Assembly: GCF_004124235.1 (NCBI RefSeq) | Contig: NZ_CP032487.1 | Location: 496,001 to 560,000, forward strand | Reading direction: 5' to 3' | DNA: 64,000 nucleotides | Origin: Yersinia hibernica | GTDB lineage: Bacteria; Pseudomonadota; Gammaproteobacteria; Enterobacterales; Enterobacteriaceae | Part shown: piece after piece, positions 1-9,226 of the stretch | Layout: the number at the start of each line of letters is the position of its first letter | How positions within the stretch are numbered: the first letter of the stretch is position 1 | Program-made: the position numbers and the translations under genes | Notes under the pieces: generated by a model | What the model saw: the letters and a program-made list of their open reading frames with translations, nothing else | Told to the model about the DNA's origin: nothing | The model's database searches: none

Positions 1-1440
1 CTGATAAATATCTTTATACAGGCGACTTTCAAAGCGAACCAAAGGCGCTCGACGATTTTTTTGATCTTCAGGTGGCACTGCGTAACCCGATAAGAATTGG
101 ACAAACGCCATGCGCTGCCCACTGGCCGTAGTAATAAAACCGGCCAGATTGTAGACGCCCTGTAATGCCCCGGTTTTGGCCGATACTTTGCCATTCACCC
201 CAGCTTCATGCAGCCCACCCCGATAACGCAATGTTCCGTCATAACCGGCTAACGGCAGCATCGAGATAAAGTTAAGTTCTTGATCATTCTTAGCAATATA
301 TTGTAGCGCCTGCATCATTGTTGCCGGTGAAATAAGGTTATGACGCGATAAACCTGAACCATCCACGACAATACTGTTCCCCAGGTCCACGCCCGCTTTT
401 TGGCGTAATACCTGACGTACCGCATCAGCGCCGGCACGCCATGTCCCGGGCACACCAAAGCGCTGGTGACCAATGGTTCTGAACACAGTGTCAGCAATCA
501 TATTGTCAGACTTTTTCAACATGATTTTCAGTAAGTCATGTAATGGCGCGGACTGCGTTTGGGCCAGTACATTTCCAGCGGCATTGGGTGTTGTTTGTCG
601 GCGCAAGCTGCCATCAATTTGGATATCAGCTTTCTTCAACTCATCTTTCAAAATAGCCCCGGCATAGCTGGCACCATTTTGTATTGCAAAGGCCAGCGGC
701 AAAGGCTCGCTACGTTGTGTCAGACAACCGGTCAGTGTAAAACGATTTAATTCGCCGGGAACGACATCCAATTCACAATATTGTGCATCAGGCGAACCTT
801 TGGCTAAGGTGCGAACTTCACTGAACATTTGTACTGGGTAATATGAGGCGACTCGGATAAATGCCATGTCACCGGGGTTTGGCGCGCTATAAAGGGAGAC
901 AGAAAAACAGTTTCTATCAACAATGGCGGCGGCGGGCGGCGCGCTAAAGCATTGTGTCATATCGTTCCACGGCCAACCTGGGGCTTTGTCATGGCTGGCA
1001 AAAACTGACGTGTCGATAATCAAATCACCCGCAATTTGTTTCACACCCGATTTTCTGAGCGTCGCCACCATATTACGCAACTGTTGGCGTGTTAAGGTGG
1101 GGTCACCATCAAAACGTGCAATTAAATTGCCGCGTAGAACGCCATCGGTGATTGTGCTGTGACTTTCGAGCGTCGTATTGAAGCGAAAATCTGGCCCTAG
1201 CTGTAATAACGCCGCCAGTGCGGTCAGAACTTTTTGCGTACTGGCAGGCAAGGCCATTTGCTGGGCGTGATAGTCTATAGCCGGGGTTGTGGCCCCGATT
1301 TTTTGTACAACTAACGCAAGATTTGCCCCATCAGGCAGATATTGTGTGTAATTCTCGACCTGAGCCGCATTGGCGTTAGATATGCTGATATTGAGAGCCA
1401 AAGCACAGGCCAATCCACTGACAATTCGTGAAAAATGCAT
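1..1440 (-). CDS. dacB: D-alanyl-D-alanine carboxypeptidase/endopeptidase PBP4 (3' end outside window)
   Basis: Periplasmic penicillin-binding protein 4, which trims peptide side chains and cleaves cross-links in peptidoglycan. The frame is open from an ATG at 1440 to base 1 (480 codons) with no stop; the last residues ESRLYKDIYQ match the family C-terminus, so only a few residues are missing. Visible motifs: an N-terminal signal peptide ending near SNANAAQ, the active-site SxxK (ASTQK in PASTQKVL), the SDN motif (KKSDNM) and the KTG motif (SAKTGAL). Length agrees with E. coli DacB (477 residues). It is divergent from greA, as in E. coli. Confidence 0.95.
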   Translation of the reverse strand, partial: MHFSRIVSGLACALALNISISNANAAQVENYTQYLPDGANLALVVQKIGATTPAIDYHAQQMALPASTQKVLTALAALLQLGPDFRFNTTLESHSTITDGVLRGNLIARFDGDPTLTRQQLRNMVATLRKSGVKQIAGDLIIDTSVFASHDKAPGWPWNDMTQCFSAPPAAAIVDRNCFSVSLYSAPNPGDMAFIRVASYYPVQMFSEVRTLAKGSPDAQYCELDVVPGELNRFTLTGCLTQRSEPLPLAFAIQNGASYAGAILKDELKKADIQIDGSLRRQTTPNAAGNVLAQTQSAPLHDLLKIMLKKSDNMIADTVFRTIGHQRFGVPGTWRAGADAVRQVLRQKAGVDLGNSIVVDGSGLSRHNLISPATMMQALQYIAKNDQELNFISMLPLAGYDGTLRYRGGLHEAGVNGKVSAKTGALQGVYNLAGFITTASGQRMAFVQFLSGYAVPPEDQKNRRAPLVRFESRLYKDIYQ

Positions 1441-1700
1441 AATTTCGGTATAACTGCTGAATAACGTGTTGCCATACTACGGTGCAACGAGGGCGAAAGT
1501 AAACGATGACCCTAAAGGAACTCTACGTTAAAATGCATATCAAAATGCAAAATTGATCCTAGCTTGGGGTTTTGGCTCCGGGGGTGGTTTTTTTTGTTTA
1601 TCGCCTGGAGGCGGATAGGGTATCTGGCTAGCCGCATTTTCATTCGAAAACGTTAGGATGACGGTTTTTTGAACAGGATAGATTTAGAGGTATTTAAAAG
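1441..1700 (+). promoter_or_regulatory. dacB-greA divergent region / greA leader
   Basis: A 260-base gap between divergent dacB and greA must hold both promoters. A run of eight T at 1588-1595 follows a G-rich stretch inside the greA leader. In E. coli the greA leader ends early to give the GraL small RNAs, so this could be the equivalent attenuation site. The stem in front of the T-run is weak by eye, so I call only the region. A short CGCCT-gg-AGGCG hairpin follows near 1604-1615. Confidence 0.35.
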
Positions 1701-2177
1701 ATGAAACAGATTCCGATGACGGTAAATGGCGCAGAGAAACTGCGCGAAGAGCTAGATTTTTTAAAAGGCGTTCGTCGCCCTAAAATTATTGCCGATATTG
1801 CAACTGCCCGTGAACATGGCGATTTGAAAGAAAATGCGGAATATCATGCAGCCCGAGAGCAGCAAGGGTTCTGTGAAGGCCGTATTCAAGAAATAGAAGC
1901 AAAGCTTTCTAATGCACAAGTGATTGATATCACTAAAATGCCCAATAATGGCCGCGTTATTTTTGGCGCTACTGTGCGGGTATTAAATTTGGATACTGAA
2001 GAAGAGCAACAATACCGGATTGTGGGTGACGATGAAGCTGATTTTAAACAAAATCTAATTTCAGTTAACTCCCCAATTGCACGTGGCCTGATTGGTAAAG
2101 AAGTCAATGACGAAGTGGTTATTCGGACTCCAGGTGGCGATGTGGAATATGAAATTCTTAATGTAGATTATGTGTAA
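1701..2177 (+). CDS. greA: Transcription elongation factor GreA
   Basis: GreA enters the secondary channel of RNA polymerase and stimulates cleavage of backtracked RNA so that stalled complexes can restart. The 158-residue product has the usual length. An N-terminal coiled coil (about residues 1-75) carries the [11 protein letters not shown] tip region with the acidic residues needed for cleavage. A C-terminal globular FKBP-like domain follows. The gene stands alone: divergent from dacB, convergent with yhbY, and closed by a strong hairpin terminator at about 2239-2265. Confidence 0.98.
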   Translation: MKQIPMTVNGAEKLREELDFLKGVRRPKIIADIATAREHGDLKENAEYHAAREQQGFCEGRIQEIEAKLSNAQVIDITKMPNNGRVIFGATVRVLNLDTEEEQQYRIVGDDEADFKQNLISVNSPIARGLIGKEVNDEVVIRTPGGDVEYEILNVDYV

Positions 2178-2238
2178 TACTTGTTCATCTGAATCGTTAG
2201 TACGCATTGTTTATAAAAAATGAAGTTGTAAAGAAAAG

Positions 2239-2265
2239 TAAAAGGCCGCTCGCGGCCTTTTATCA
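2239..2265. terminator. Bidirectional terminator between greA and yhbY
   Basis: Perfect inverted repeat AAAGGCCGC-TC-GCGGCCTTT at 2241-2260 with A-rich and T-rich flanks, lying between convergent greA and yhbY. The symmetry suggests that it can end transcription from both sides. Confidence 0.8.
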
Positions 2266-2305
2266 GAACAAAGTGCATGGCACCTTTTCTCTAAAACAAG
2301 CGTCA

Positions 2306-2599
2306 TTAACGCGGTAAAATAATTTTGCGCTCTTTTGCCGGGCGATAGAGCACTAAAATATTACCGATGATTTGGACGTTAACGGCACCGGTCTCACGCA
2401 CGATGGCATCAGCAATTAGGGCTTTGGTTTCACGCTCTTCTGCAGTGATCTTCACCTTAATAAGTTCATGATGTTCCAGCGTTTGTTCGATTTCAGCCAG
2501 CACACCTTCGGTTAACCCGTTGTTGCCCAGCATCACCACTGGTTTTAACGGATGGGCCAAGCTTTTCAGGTGCTGTTTTTGTTTGTTATTCAGATTCAT
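2306..2599 (-). CDS. yhbY: Ribosome-associated RNA-binding protein YhbY (CRM domain)
   Basis: Small basic protein of 97 residues made almost entirely of one CRM (CRS1-YhbY) domain. It is known from E. coli to associate with pre-50S ribosomal particles. The domain hallmark is visible as the GNNGLTEGV loop at about residues 26-34. Length and sequence match the E. coli protein. It is divergent from rlmE, another 50S assembly gene, with a 146-base gap that holds both promoters. Confidence 0.96.
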   Translation of the reverse strand: MNLNNKQKQHLKSLAHPLKPVVMLGNNGLTEGVLAEIEQTLEHHELIKVKITAEERETKALIADAIVRETGAVNVQIIGNILVLYRPAKERKIILPR

Positions 2600-2745
2600 C
2601 GTCTTTTTTGCTTAAGTTGGGATTGAAAACGGTTCATTCTACCGCCATCTCATGTGTATCACCAAATCGGTCTACGCCGAGAGGGAGTTTATGCGAGCTA
2701 AGCAACAGATGCGCGGGCTCTTAATTAAGATAGTTGGAAAAATAG

Positions 2746-3375
2746 ATGTCTAATAAAAAGCGTTCGGCTAGCTCCAGTCGCTGGTTACAAGAACACTTTA
2801 GCGATAAATATGTCATTCAGGCGCAGAAAAAGGGGCTACGCTCCCGTGCCTGGTTTAAACTTGATGAAATACAACAGAGCGATAAGCTTTTTAAACCGGG
2901 TATGACTGTTGTCGATTTAGGCGCGGCACCTGGTGGTTGGTCCCAATATGTTGTCACCCAGATTGGTGGTAAAGGGCGGATAATTGCATGTGATCTTCTA
3001 CCAATGGATCCAATCGTTGGTGTCGATTTCCTTCAGGGCGACTTTCGTGATGAATTAGTTCTGAAAGCTTTACTTGAGCGTGTTGGGGATAAAAAGGTTC
3101 AGGTGGTCATGTCTGATATGGCCCCGAATATGAGTGGTACTCCGGCAGTCGATATACCTAAATCAATGTATCTGGTTGAATTAGCTTTAGATATGTGTCG
3201 TGATGTACTTGCACCAGGCGGAAGTTTCCTGGTGAAGGTGTTCCAGGGAGATGGCTTTGATGAATACCTACGGGAAATTCGCTCCCTGTTTACGAAAGTT
3301 AAGATTCGTAAGCCAGACGCTTCTCGTGCGCGATCGCGTGAAGTGTACATTGTAGCGACAGGGCGGAAACTGTAG
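2746..3375 (+). CDS. rlmE: 23S rRNA 2'-O-ribose U2552 methyltransferase RlmE (FtsJ/RrmJ)
   Basis: SAM-dependent methyltransferase that modifies U2552 in the A loop of 23S rRNA, a late step in 50S assembly and part of the heat-shock response in E. coli. The 209-residue product keeps the K-D-K-E catalytic set exactly at the known positions (K38, D124, K164, E199) and the SAM-binding [11 protein letters not shown] motif at 57-67. It lies 47 bases upstream of ftsH, and the two are probably cotranscribed as in E. coli. Confidence 0.98.
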   Translation: MSNKKRSASSSRWLQEHFSDKYVIQAQKKGLRSRAWFKLDEIQQSDKLFKPGMTVVDLGAAPGGWSQYVVTQIGGKGRIIACDLLPMDPIVGVDFLQGDFRDELVLKALLERVGDKKVQVVMSDMAPNMSGTPAVDIPKSMYLVELALDMCRDVLAPGGSFLVKVFQGDGFDEYLREIRSLFTKVKIRKPDASRARSREVYIVATGRKL

Positions 3376-3422
3376 TACCCTAACGCTGTTTGTTAACACA
3401 GTTGTAATATGAGGTTAATCCC

Positions 3423-5366
3423 TTGAGTGACATGGCGAAAAACCTAATTCTCTGGTTAGTTATTGCAGTCGTATTAATGTCTGTATTCCAGAGCTTTGGA
3501 CCCAGCGAATCGAATGGCCGTAGAGTGGATTACTCTACTTTCATGTCCGATGTAACCCAAGATCAGGTTCGTGAAGCACGTATCAATGGACGTGAAATTA
3601 ACGTTAGTAAGAAAGATAACAGCAAATATACGACCTTCATTCCGGTCAATGATCCAAAGCTGTTAGACACCTTATTGACTAAAAATGTGAAAGTTGTTGG
3701 TGAGCCACCGGAAGAGCCGAGCTTGCTGGCCTCTATCTTTATTTCCTGGTTCCCAATGCTGTTGTTGATTGGGGTCTGGATCTTCTTTATGCGTCAAATG
3801 CAGGGCGGTGGCGGCAAAGGGGCGATGTCCTTTGGCAAGAGCAAAGCTCGCATGCTGACAGAAGACCAGATAAAAACCTCTTTTGCTGATGTCGCCGGTT
3901 GTGATGAGGCAAAAGAAGAAGTCAGTGAATTAGTTGAATATCTGCGTGAGCCAAGCCGTTTCCAGAAATTGGGCGGTAAGATTCCGAAAGGCGTGTTGAT
4001 GGTCGGGCCTCCGGGTACCGGTAAAACCTTGCTGGCGAAAGCCATTGCGGGTGAAGCTAAAGTGCCATTCTTCACCATTTCCGGTTCTGACTTCGTAGAA
4101 ATGTTCGTCGGTGTGGGTGCATCCCGTGTCCGTGACATGTTTGAACAGGCTAAGAAAGCCGCGCCTTGTATCATCTTTATCGATGAAATTGATGCGGTCG
4201 GCCGTCAACGTGGTGCGGGTCTGGGTGGCGGTCATGACGAACGTGAACAGACACTGAACCAAATGTTGGTTGAGATGGATGGCTTTGAAGGTAATGAGGG
4301 CATCATCGTCATCGCGGCAACTAACCGCCCAGACGTTCTTGACCCGGCGTTACTGCGCCCAGGCCGTTTTGACCGCCAAGTTGTGGTGGGTTTACCGGAT
4401 GTCCGTGGCCGTGAACAGATTCTGAAAGTTCACATGCGTCGCGTGCCATTAGATATCGACATTGATGCTTCAGTCATCGCCCGTGGTACCCCTGGTTTCT
4501 CTGGTGCTGACTTGGCTAACTTGGTCAACGAAGCTGCGCTGTTTGCCGCTCGCGGTAACAAGCGCGTTGTTTCAATGGTCGAGTTTGAGAAAGCCAAAGA
4601 CAAAATCATGATGGGTGCGGAACGTCGCTCCATGGTGATGACAGAAGCGCAGAAAGAATCTACGGCATACCACGAAGCTGGGCACGCGATTATTGGCCGC
4701 TTAGTGCCTGAGCATGACCCAGTACATAAAGTGACCATTATTCCACGTGGTCGTGCGTTGGGTGTGACATTCTTCCTGCCGGAAGGTGATGCTATCAGCG
4801 CCAGCCGTCAGAAACTGGAAAGCCAGATCTCCACGTTGTATGGTGGCCGTCTTGCTGAAGAAATCATTTATGGCCCGGAAAAAGTGTCTACTGGTGCATC
4901 AAATGATATCAAAGTGGCGACGTCTATTGCGCGTAACATGGTGACACAGTGGGGCTTCTCCGAAAAATTGGGGCCGTTGCTGTATGCTGAAGAAGAGGGC
5001 GAAGTGTTCCTTGGCCGTTCTATGGCGAAACCTAAGCATATGTCCGATGAAACCGCGCGTATTATCGATCAGGAAGTTAAAGTACTTATCGAGCGTAACT
5101 ACCAGCGTGCACATAAATTGCTGTTAGAAAACATGGATGTACTGCATTCCATGAAAGATGCGCTGATGAAGTATGAAACCATTGATGCACCACAGATTGA
5201 TGACTTGATGAATCGCAAAGAAGTTCGCCCGCCAGCGGGTTGGGACAATGCGAACAAAACCAAGCCAACTGACAACGATAGTACGCCAAAAGCGCCTACG
5301 CCGGTTGATGAACCGCGTACTCCAACGCCAGGCAATACCATGTCAGAGCAGTTAGGTGATAAGTAA
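3423..5366 (+). CDS. ftsH: ATP-dependent zinc metalloprotease FtsH
   Basis: Essential membrane-bound AAA+ protease that degrades LpxC, sigma-32, SecY and damaged membrane proteins. The 647 residues start at a TTG codon (MSDMAKN), matching the accepted E. coli start. Two N-terminal membrane segments (about 7-23 and 101-122) flank a periplasmic domain. Walker A GPPGTGKT is at 195-202, Walker [12 protein letters not shown] follows, then the SRH region, and the zinc site HEAGH is at 417-421. The C-terminal tail is rich in Pro and Thr. A terminator follows at 5404-5430. Confidence 0.99.
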   Translation: MSDMAKNLILWLVIAVVLMSVFQSFGPSESNGRRVDYSTFMSDVTQDQVREARINGREINVSKKDNSKYTTFIPVNDPKLLDTLLTKNVKVVGEPPEEPSLLASIFISWFPMLLLIGVWIFFMRQMQGGGGKGAMSFGKSKARMLTEDQIKTSFADVAGCDEAKEEVSELVEYLREPSRFQKLGGKIPKGVLMVGPPGTGKTLLAKAIAGEAKVPFFTISGSDFVEMFVGVGASRVRDMFEQAKKAAPCIIFIDEIDAVGRQRGAGLGGGHDEREQTLNQMLVEMDGFEGNEGIIVIAATNRPDVLDPALLRPGRFDRQVVVGLPDVRGREQILKVHMRRVPLDIDIDASVIARGTPGFSGADLANLVNEAALFAARGNKRVVSMVEFEKAKDKIMMGAERRSMVMTEAQKESTAYHEAGHAIIGRLVPEHDPVHKVTIIPRGRALGVTFFLPEGDAISASRQKLESQISTLYGGRLAEEIIYGPEKVSTGASNDIKVATSIARNMVTQWGFSEKLGPLLYAEEEGEVFLGRSMAKPKHMSDETARIIDQEVKVLIERNYQRAHKLLLENMDVLHSMKDALMKYETIDAPQIDDLMNRKEVRPPAGWDNANKTKPTDNDSTPKAPTPVDEPRTPTPGNTMSEQLGDK

Positions 5367-5403
5367 GTCTAGTGTTGGCATCTAAAAGCGTTGTGATTAC
5401 TAT

Positions 5404-5430
5404 AAACCCCGGGCTTGCTCGGGGTTTTTC
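5404..5430 (+). terminator. Rho-independent terminator after ftsH
   Basis: Stem AACCCCG paired with CGGGGTT around a short loop, followed by a T-rich tract (tttttctttttc). It separates rlmE-ftsH from folP-glmM, though readthrough into folP is likely in enterobacteria. Confidence 0.8.
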
Positions 5431-5481
5431 TTTTTCTGTTGTATAGAATCAAAGTGAATTGCCACTTTAAGGCGCTATTGC

Positions 5482-6315
5482 ATGAAATTAATGGCCAGAG
5501 ATCGGGTTTTGGATCTCACTCATCCACAGGTTATGGGAATTTTGAATGTCACCCCGGATTCATTTTCGGATGGCGGACACCACAATAATCTTGATAAAGC
5601 GCTGCAACATGCTCAGCTGATGTTATCTGCAGGTGCTACGCTGATTGATATTGGCGGTGAATCCACCCGCCCAGGTGCTGCTGAAGTCAGTGAGCAAGAA
5701 GAGCTTGACCGAGTAGTGCCGGTGGTCGAGGCGCTGGCAAAACGTTTTGATGTTTGGCTATCTGTAGACACATCCAAAGCGGCGATTATCACCGAGTCAG
5801 CGGCTGCTGGCGCTCATCTAATCAATGATATTCGTTCATTGCAAGAGCCTGGTGCGCTTGATGCGGCAGCCAAAACGGGACTGCCGGTGTGCCTGATGCA
5901 CATGCAAGGGCAACCACAAAGCATGCAGCAATCTCCCCATTACGATGACTTAATGGCCGATGTTAATCAGTTCTTTGCGCACCATATCGAACGTTGTGTT
6001 GCGGCCGGCATCGCAAAAAGTAAATTGTTACTCGACCCGGGCTTCGGTTTCGGTAAAAATCTAGCGCATAATTATCAGCTACTGGCTCGTCTGGCCGAAC
6101 TTCACCATTTTGAGCTGCCTGTATTGGTAGGAATGTCGCGAAAATCGATGGTCGGCCAGCTATTAAATGTTCCGCCACAACAGCGAATTATCGGCAGTGT
6201 CGCCTGCGCTGTTATTGCGGCAATGCAAGGTGCGCAGATTGTCAGAGTGCATGATGTCAAAGAAACTGTCGAGGCGATGCGTATCGTCGAGGCAACACTT
6301 TCAGCGAAGGGATAA
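5482..6315 (+). CDS. folP: Dihydropteroate synthase
   Basis: Joins 6-hydroxymethyl-dihydropterin pyrophosphate with p-aminobenzoate in folate synthesis; it is the sulfonamide target. The product has 277 residues, as in E. coli. Both family signatures are present: MGILNVTPDSFSDGG near residue 20 and LIDIGGESTRPGA near 55. Later binding motifs include LLDPGFGFGKN and VGMSRKS. The glmM start follows 9 bases after the stop, so the two genes form one operon. Confidence 0.98.
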   Translation: MKLMARDRVLDLTHPQVMGILNVTPDSFSDGGHHNNLDKALQHAQLMLSAGATLIDIGGESTRPGAAEVSEQEELDRVVPVVEALAKRFDVWLSVDTSKAAIITESAAAGAHLINDIRSLQEPGALDAAAKTGLPVCLMHMQGQPQSMQQSPHYDDLMADVNQFFAHHIERCVAAGIAKSKLLLDPGFGFGKNLAHNYQLLARLAELHHFELPVLVGMSRKSMVGQLLNVPPQQRIIGSVACAVIAAMQGAQIVRVHDVKETVEAMRIVEATLSAKG

Positions 6316-6324
6316 ACAAAAATT

Positions 6325-7665
6325 ATGAGCAACCGTAAATACTTTGGTACAGATGGCATTCGCGGCAAAGTGGGTGACAGTCCGATTACGCCAGATTTTG
6401 TATTAAAGCTTGGCTGGGCCGCCGGTAAGGTTCTGGCTCGGCATGGTTCTCGTAAAATTATTATTGGTAAGGATACGCGCATTTCTGGCTACATGCTGGA
6501 GTCAGCACTGGAAGCAGGCTTGGCCGCCGCTGGGTTATCCGCCTCATTCACCGGCCCAATGCCGACCCCCGCGGTTGCTTACTTGACGCGAACTTTCCGT
6601 GCAGAAGCCGGCATTGTGATTTCGGCATCTCACAATCCTTTCTACGATAATGGCATTAAATTCTTCTCAATTGATGGCACTAAACTGCCTGATGACGTGG
6701 AAGAAGCCATTGAAGCTGAGATGGAAAAACCCTTAACTTGCGTAGAATCCGCTGAACTGGGCAAAGCTAATCGTATTGTTGATGCTGCTGGGCGCTATAT
6801 CGAGTTCTGTAAAGGAACCTTCCCGAGTGAACTCAACCTGAATGATATGAAAATTGTGGTCGATTGCGCCAACGGAGCAACCTATCACATTGCACCAAGT
6901 GTATTGCGCGAGCTGGGGGCAACCGTTATCACCATTGGCTGTGAGCCAGATGGGATGAATATTAATGAGAAATGCGGGGCGACAGATGTGCGCTTGCTGC
7001 AAGAACGTGTTCTTGCCGAAGGTGCTCATGTTGGTCTGGCATTTGACGGTGACGGTGACCGGCTGATGATGGTCGATCATTTGGGGAACAAGGTTGATGG
7101 TGACCAAATCCTCTATATCATTGCTCGCGAAGGTTTGCGTCAGGGCCAGTTGAAAGGCGGAGCTGTCGGGACTCTGATGAGTAATATGGGGCTGCAATTG
7201 GCACTAAAAGAGCTGGGCATTCCTTTTGTTCGTGCCAAAGTTGGCGACCGCTACGTGCTGGAAGCTATGCAGGAAAAAGGCTGGCGAATTGGTGCTGAAA
7301 ACTCAGGCCATGTGATCCTGTTGGATAAAACCACCACCGGTGATGGCATTGTGGCGGGGTTGCAGGTATTGACGGCGATGGTGCGCAACCATATGAGTTT
7401 GCAAGATTTATGTAGCGGCATGAAATTGTTGCCACAAATTTTGGTGAATGTGCGGTTCTCGGGTGATCACAACCCACTGAAATCAGAGAAAGTTGAAGAA
7501 GTCACTCGCCAAGTTGAGAAAGAACTGGGCGACCGTGGCCGGGTTCTATTGCGTAAATCAGGTACCGAGCCATTAATCCGAGTGATGGTTGAAGGTGATG
7601 CCGAGGAAACATTGATTGCAGAAATGGCGAATCGCATCGCCGATGCTGTGAAAGCGGCAGGCTAA
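6325..7665 (+). CDS. glmM: Phosphoglucosamine mutase
   Basis: Converts glucosamine-6-phosphate to glucosamine-1-phosphate on the way to UDP-GlcNAc for peptidoglycan and LPS. The 446 residues cover all four alpha-phosphohexomutase domains. The active-site serine loop ISASHNP places the phosphorylated serine at S102, the family position. The metal loop DGDGDR is near residue 241 and the C-terminal phosphate-binding [11 protein letters not shown] is present. Essential in E. coli. Confidence 0.98.
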   Translation: MSNRKYFGTDGIRGKVGDSPITPDFVLKLGWAAGKVLARHGSRKIIIGKDTRISGYMLESALEAGLAAAGLSASFTGPMPTPAVAYLTRTFRAEAGIVISASHNPFYDNGIKFFSIDGTKLPDDVEEAIEAEMEKPLTCVESAELGKANRIVDAAGRYIEFCKGTFPSELNLNDMKIVVDCANGATYHIAPSVLRELGATVITIGCEPDGMNINEKCGATDVRLLQERVLAEGAHVGLAFDGDGDRLMMVDHLGNKVDGDQILYIIAREGLRQGQLKGGAVGTLMSNMGLQLALKELGIPFVRAKVGDRYVLEAMQEKGWRIGAENSGHVILLDKTTTGDGIVAGLQVLTAMVRNHMSLQDLCSGMKLLPQILVNVRFSGDHNPLKSEKVEEVTRQVEKELGDRGRVLLRKSGTEPLIRVMVEGDAEETLIAEMANRIADAVKAAG

Positions 7666-7676
7666 TGACTTTTAAG

Positions 7677-7700
7677 CGGGGGAAAGGTGACTCTCCCCCG
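7677..7700 (+). terminator. Hairpin after glmM
   Basis: Stem CGGGGGA / TCCCCCG with a ten-base loop, 11 bases past the glmM stop. No clear T-run follows, so it may be an mRNA 3' stabiliser or a weak terminator. A second imperfect hairpin (TTCACaCCC / GGGTGAA) lies near 7798-7822, upstream of secG. Confidence 0.5.
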
Positions 7701-7887
7701 TAAATTACACTGAAGTTGAATAACTTGACGTTTTTTTCCGCAAATGAACCCATGTAATGAAATTGCCCTTGCGTGTATTAGACGCTTTGGTTAGTATTCA
7801 CACCCGCTTAAGTGGGTGAATAAGTCCCCGCTTGATGGGTGAGAAGCATTTGGCATGCGGTGAACCCGCAAGGATACAGGTACAACT

Positions 7888-8223
7888 ATGTACGAAGCTC
7901 TTCTGGTTATTTTCTTGCTGATTTCGATTGGGCTAGTTGCTCTGATCATGTTACAGCAAGGCAAAGGCGCGGATATGGGAGCCTCATTCGGAGCAGGTGC
8001 TTCTGCAACTCTGTTCGGTTCGAATGGTTCCGGTAACTTTATGACCCGCATGACGGCTATATTGGCGACGCTGTTTTTCGTCATTAGCTTGATTTTGGGC
8101 AATATGAGCACCAACCAGGGCAATAAAGGTAGCGAGTGGGAAAATCTGGGTCAGCCTGCAAAAACTGAACAGACTACAGCCCCTGTAGCGCCGACTAAGC
8201 CGAGTAGTGATATCCCGCAGTAA
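7888..8223 (+). CDS. secG: Preprotein translocase subunit SecG
   Basis: Small inner-membrane subunit of the SecYEG channel that speeds SecA-driven export. The 111-residue product has two membrane helices (about 3-22 and 52-71) joined by a Gly/Ala-rich cytoplasmic loop (GKGADMGASFGAGAS), then a polar C-terminal tail ending in a Pro/Thr-rich stretch. The start was chosen at ATG 7888 to match the family N-terminus MYEALLVIFL. A tRNA-Leu gene follows about 90 bases later, as in E. coli. Confidence 0.97.
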   Translation: MYEALLVIFLLISIGLVALIMLQQGKGADMGASFGAGASATLFGSNGSGNFMTRMTAILATLFFVISLILGNMSTNQGNKGSEWENLGQPAKTEQTTAPVAPTKPSSDIPQ

Positions 8224-8313
8224 TGTTTCAAAAGCAGTAAATAGTAAGAAACAAAAAGAAAGTTTTAAAATGGTTGTGTTGGCTTAAACAGTAAAACAAC
8301 CATGTGAATCAGT

Positions 8314-8400
8314 GCCGGGGTGGTGGAATTGGTAGACACGCTACCTTGAGGTGGTAGTGCCCGATTGGGCTTACGGGTTCAAGTCCCGTCCTCGGTACCA
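8314..8400 (+). tRNA. leuU: tRNA-Leu (anticodon GAG)
   Basis: 87-base type II tRNA with a long variable arm. The acceptor GCCGGGG pairs with CCTCGGT (two G-T wobbles); the D-arm, the anticodon loop CTTGAGGT with GAG, the T-loop GGTTCAAGTCC and an encoded CCA end are all visible. It is nearly identical to E. coli leuU, which also follows secG. Confidence 0.97.
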
Positions 8401-8415
8401 AATCAGACAGATAAC

Positions 8416-8444
8416 TTGCTTTTTTGTCGTTATCAACGTAATAT
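8416..8444 (+). promoter_or_regulatory. Sigma-70 promoter for the initiator tRNA / nusA operon
   Basis: -35 TTGCTT at 8416-8421, a 17-base spacer, and -10 TAATAT at 8439-8444, ending 16 bases before the mature 5' end of the initiator tRNA. It probably drives metY-rimP-nusA-infB, the known enterobacterial arrangement. Confidence 0.7.
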
Positions 8445-8460
8445 TTGCCACGTTTTCGGA

Positions 8461-8537
<77 letters not shown>

Positions 8538-8670
8538 CTTTCCTAAAGTGTTTTTTTTCAAATGTTGTATTCGGTAGACCTCAGATACTTTCGATTTCAA
8601 TTTGAAAAAAATACTTGTCAGAAAGTTGTACCGAGGCCGCTTTGCGGCAAACAGGGTCCAGTTGCATAAA

Positions 8671-8693
8671 GCCCCGAATTTCGGGGTTTTTTG
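8671..8693 (+). terminator. Leader terminator between metY and rimP
   Basis: Stem CCCCGAA/TTCGGGG followed by six T. It lies 134 bases past the tRNA and upstream of rimP, so it probably works as a partial terminator that lets the tRNA outnumber the operon mRNA. A GCCGC-ttt-GCGGC hairpin precedes it near 8636-8648. Confidence 0.7.
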
Positions 8694-8714
8694 TTATTTG
8701 ACAGCAGAATCACT

Positions 8715-8735
8715 GGGCTATTAGGCCCTTTTTTT
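8715..8735 (+). terminator. Second, weaker leader terminator before rimP
   Basis: Short stem GGGC/GCCC followed by seven T, immediately upstream of the rimP ribosome binding site. Together with the site at 8671 it makes a double attenuator in front of the NusA operon. NusA itself affects termination, so autoregulation here is plausible. Confidence 0.5.
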
Positions 8736-8752
8736 ATGTCTTGGGGGTGGGC

Positions 8753-9205
8753 TTGTCCACATTAGAACAAAAGTTAACAGAGATAATTTCAGCACCGGTT
8801 GAGGCTTTAGGCTATGAATTAGTCGGCATTGAGTTCATCCGGGGGCGCCAATCGACGCTACGAATCTATATTGATAGTGACGACGGAATCACTGTTGATG
8901 CTTGTGCTGATGTCAGCCACCAGGTCAGCGCTGTATTGGACGTAGAAGATCCCATTACGGTCGCTTACAACTTAGAAGTTTCCTCTCCGGGCCTTGATCG
9001 CCCAATGTTTACTGCTGAGCACTATACTCGTTACCTTGGTGAAGAAGTCACTCTGGTTTTGCGTATGGCAATGCAGAACCGCCGTAAATGGCAGGGCATT
9101 ATTAAAGCCGTGGATGGTGAAATGATCACGGTGACTGTGGATGGAAAAGATGAAGTGTTCGCGCTGAGCAACATCCAGAAAGCGAACCTGGTACCCCACT
9201 TTTAA
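8753..9205 (+). CDS. rimP: Ribosome maturation factor RimP
   Basis: Cytoplasmic assembly factor needed for 30S subunit maturation. The start was set at TTG 8753, which gives [10 protein letters not shown] and 150 residues as in E. coli; the GGGGGTGG element at 8743-8750 then serves as ribosome binding site. A TTG at 8741 would overlap that site. The N-terminal alpha/beta domain (about 1-85) and C-terminal Sm-like beta domain (about 86-150, with [20 protein letters not shown] at the junction) are intact. First protein gene of the nusA-infB operon. Confidence 0.96.
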   Translation: MSTLEQKLTEIISAPVEALGYELVGIEFIRGRQSTLRIYIDSDDGITVDACADVSHQVSAVLDVEDPITVAYNLEVSSPGLDRPMFTAEHYTRYLGEEVTLVLRMAMQNRRKWQGIIKAVDGEMITVTVDGKDEVFALSNIQKANLVPHF

Positions 9206-9226
9206 AGTTTGGATGAGGCAACTAGG

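Noticed and set aside
6733..7197. 154-codon minus-strand open frame inside glmM, and similar long antisense frames in nusA, pnp and deaD
   Set aside because: They lie fully opposite highly conserved genes and follow from codon bias; no ribosome sites or known similarity.
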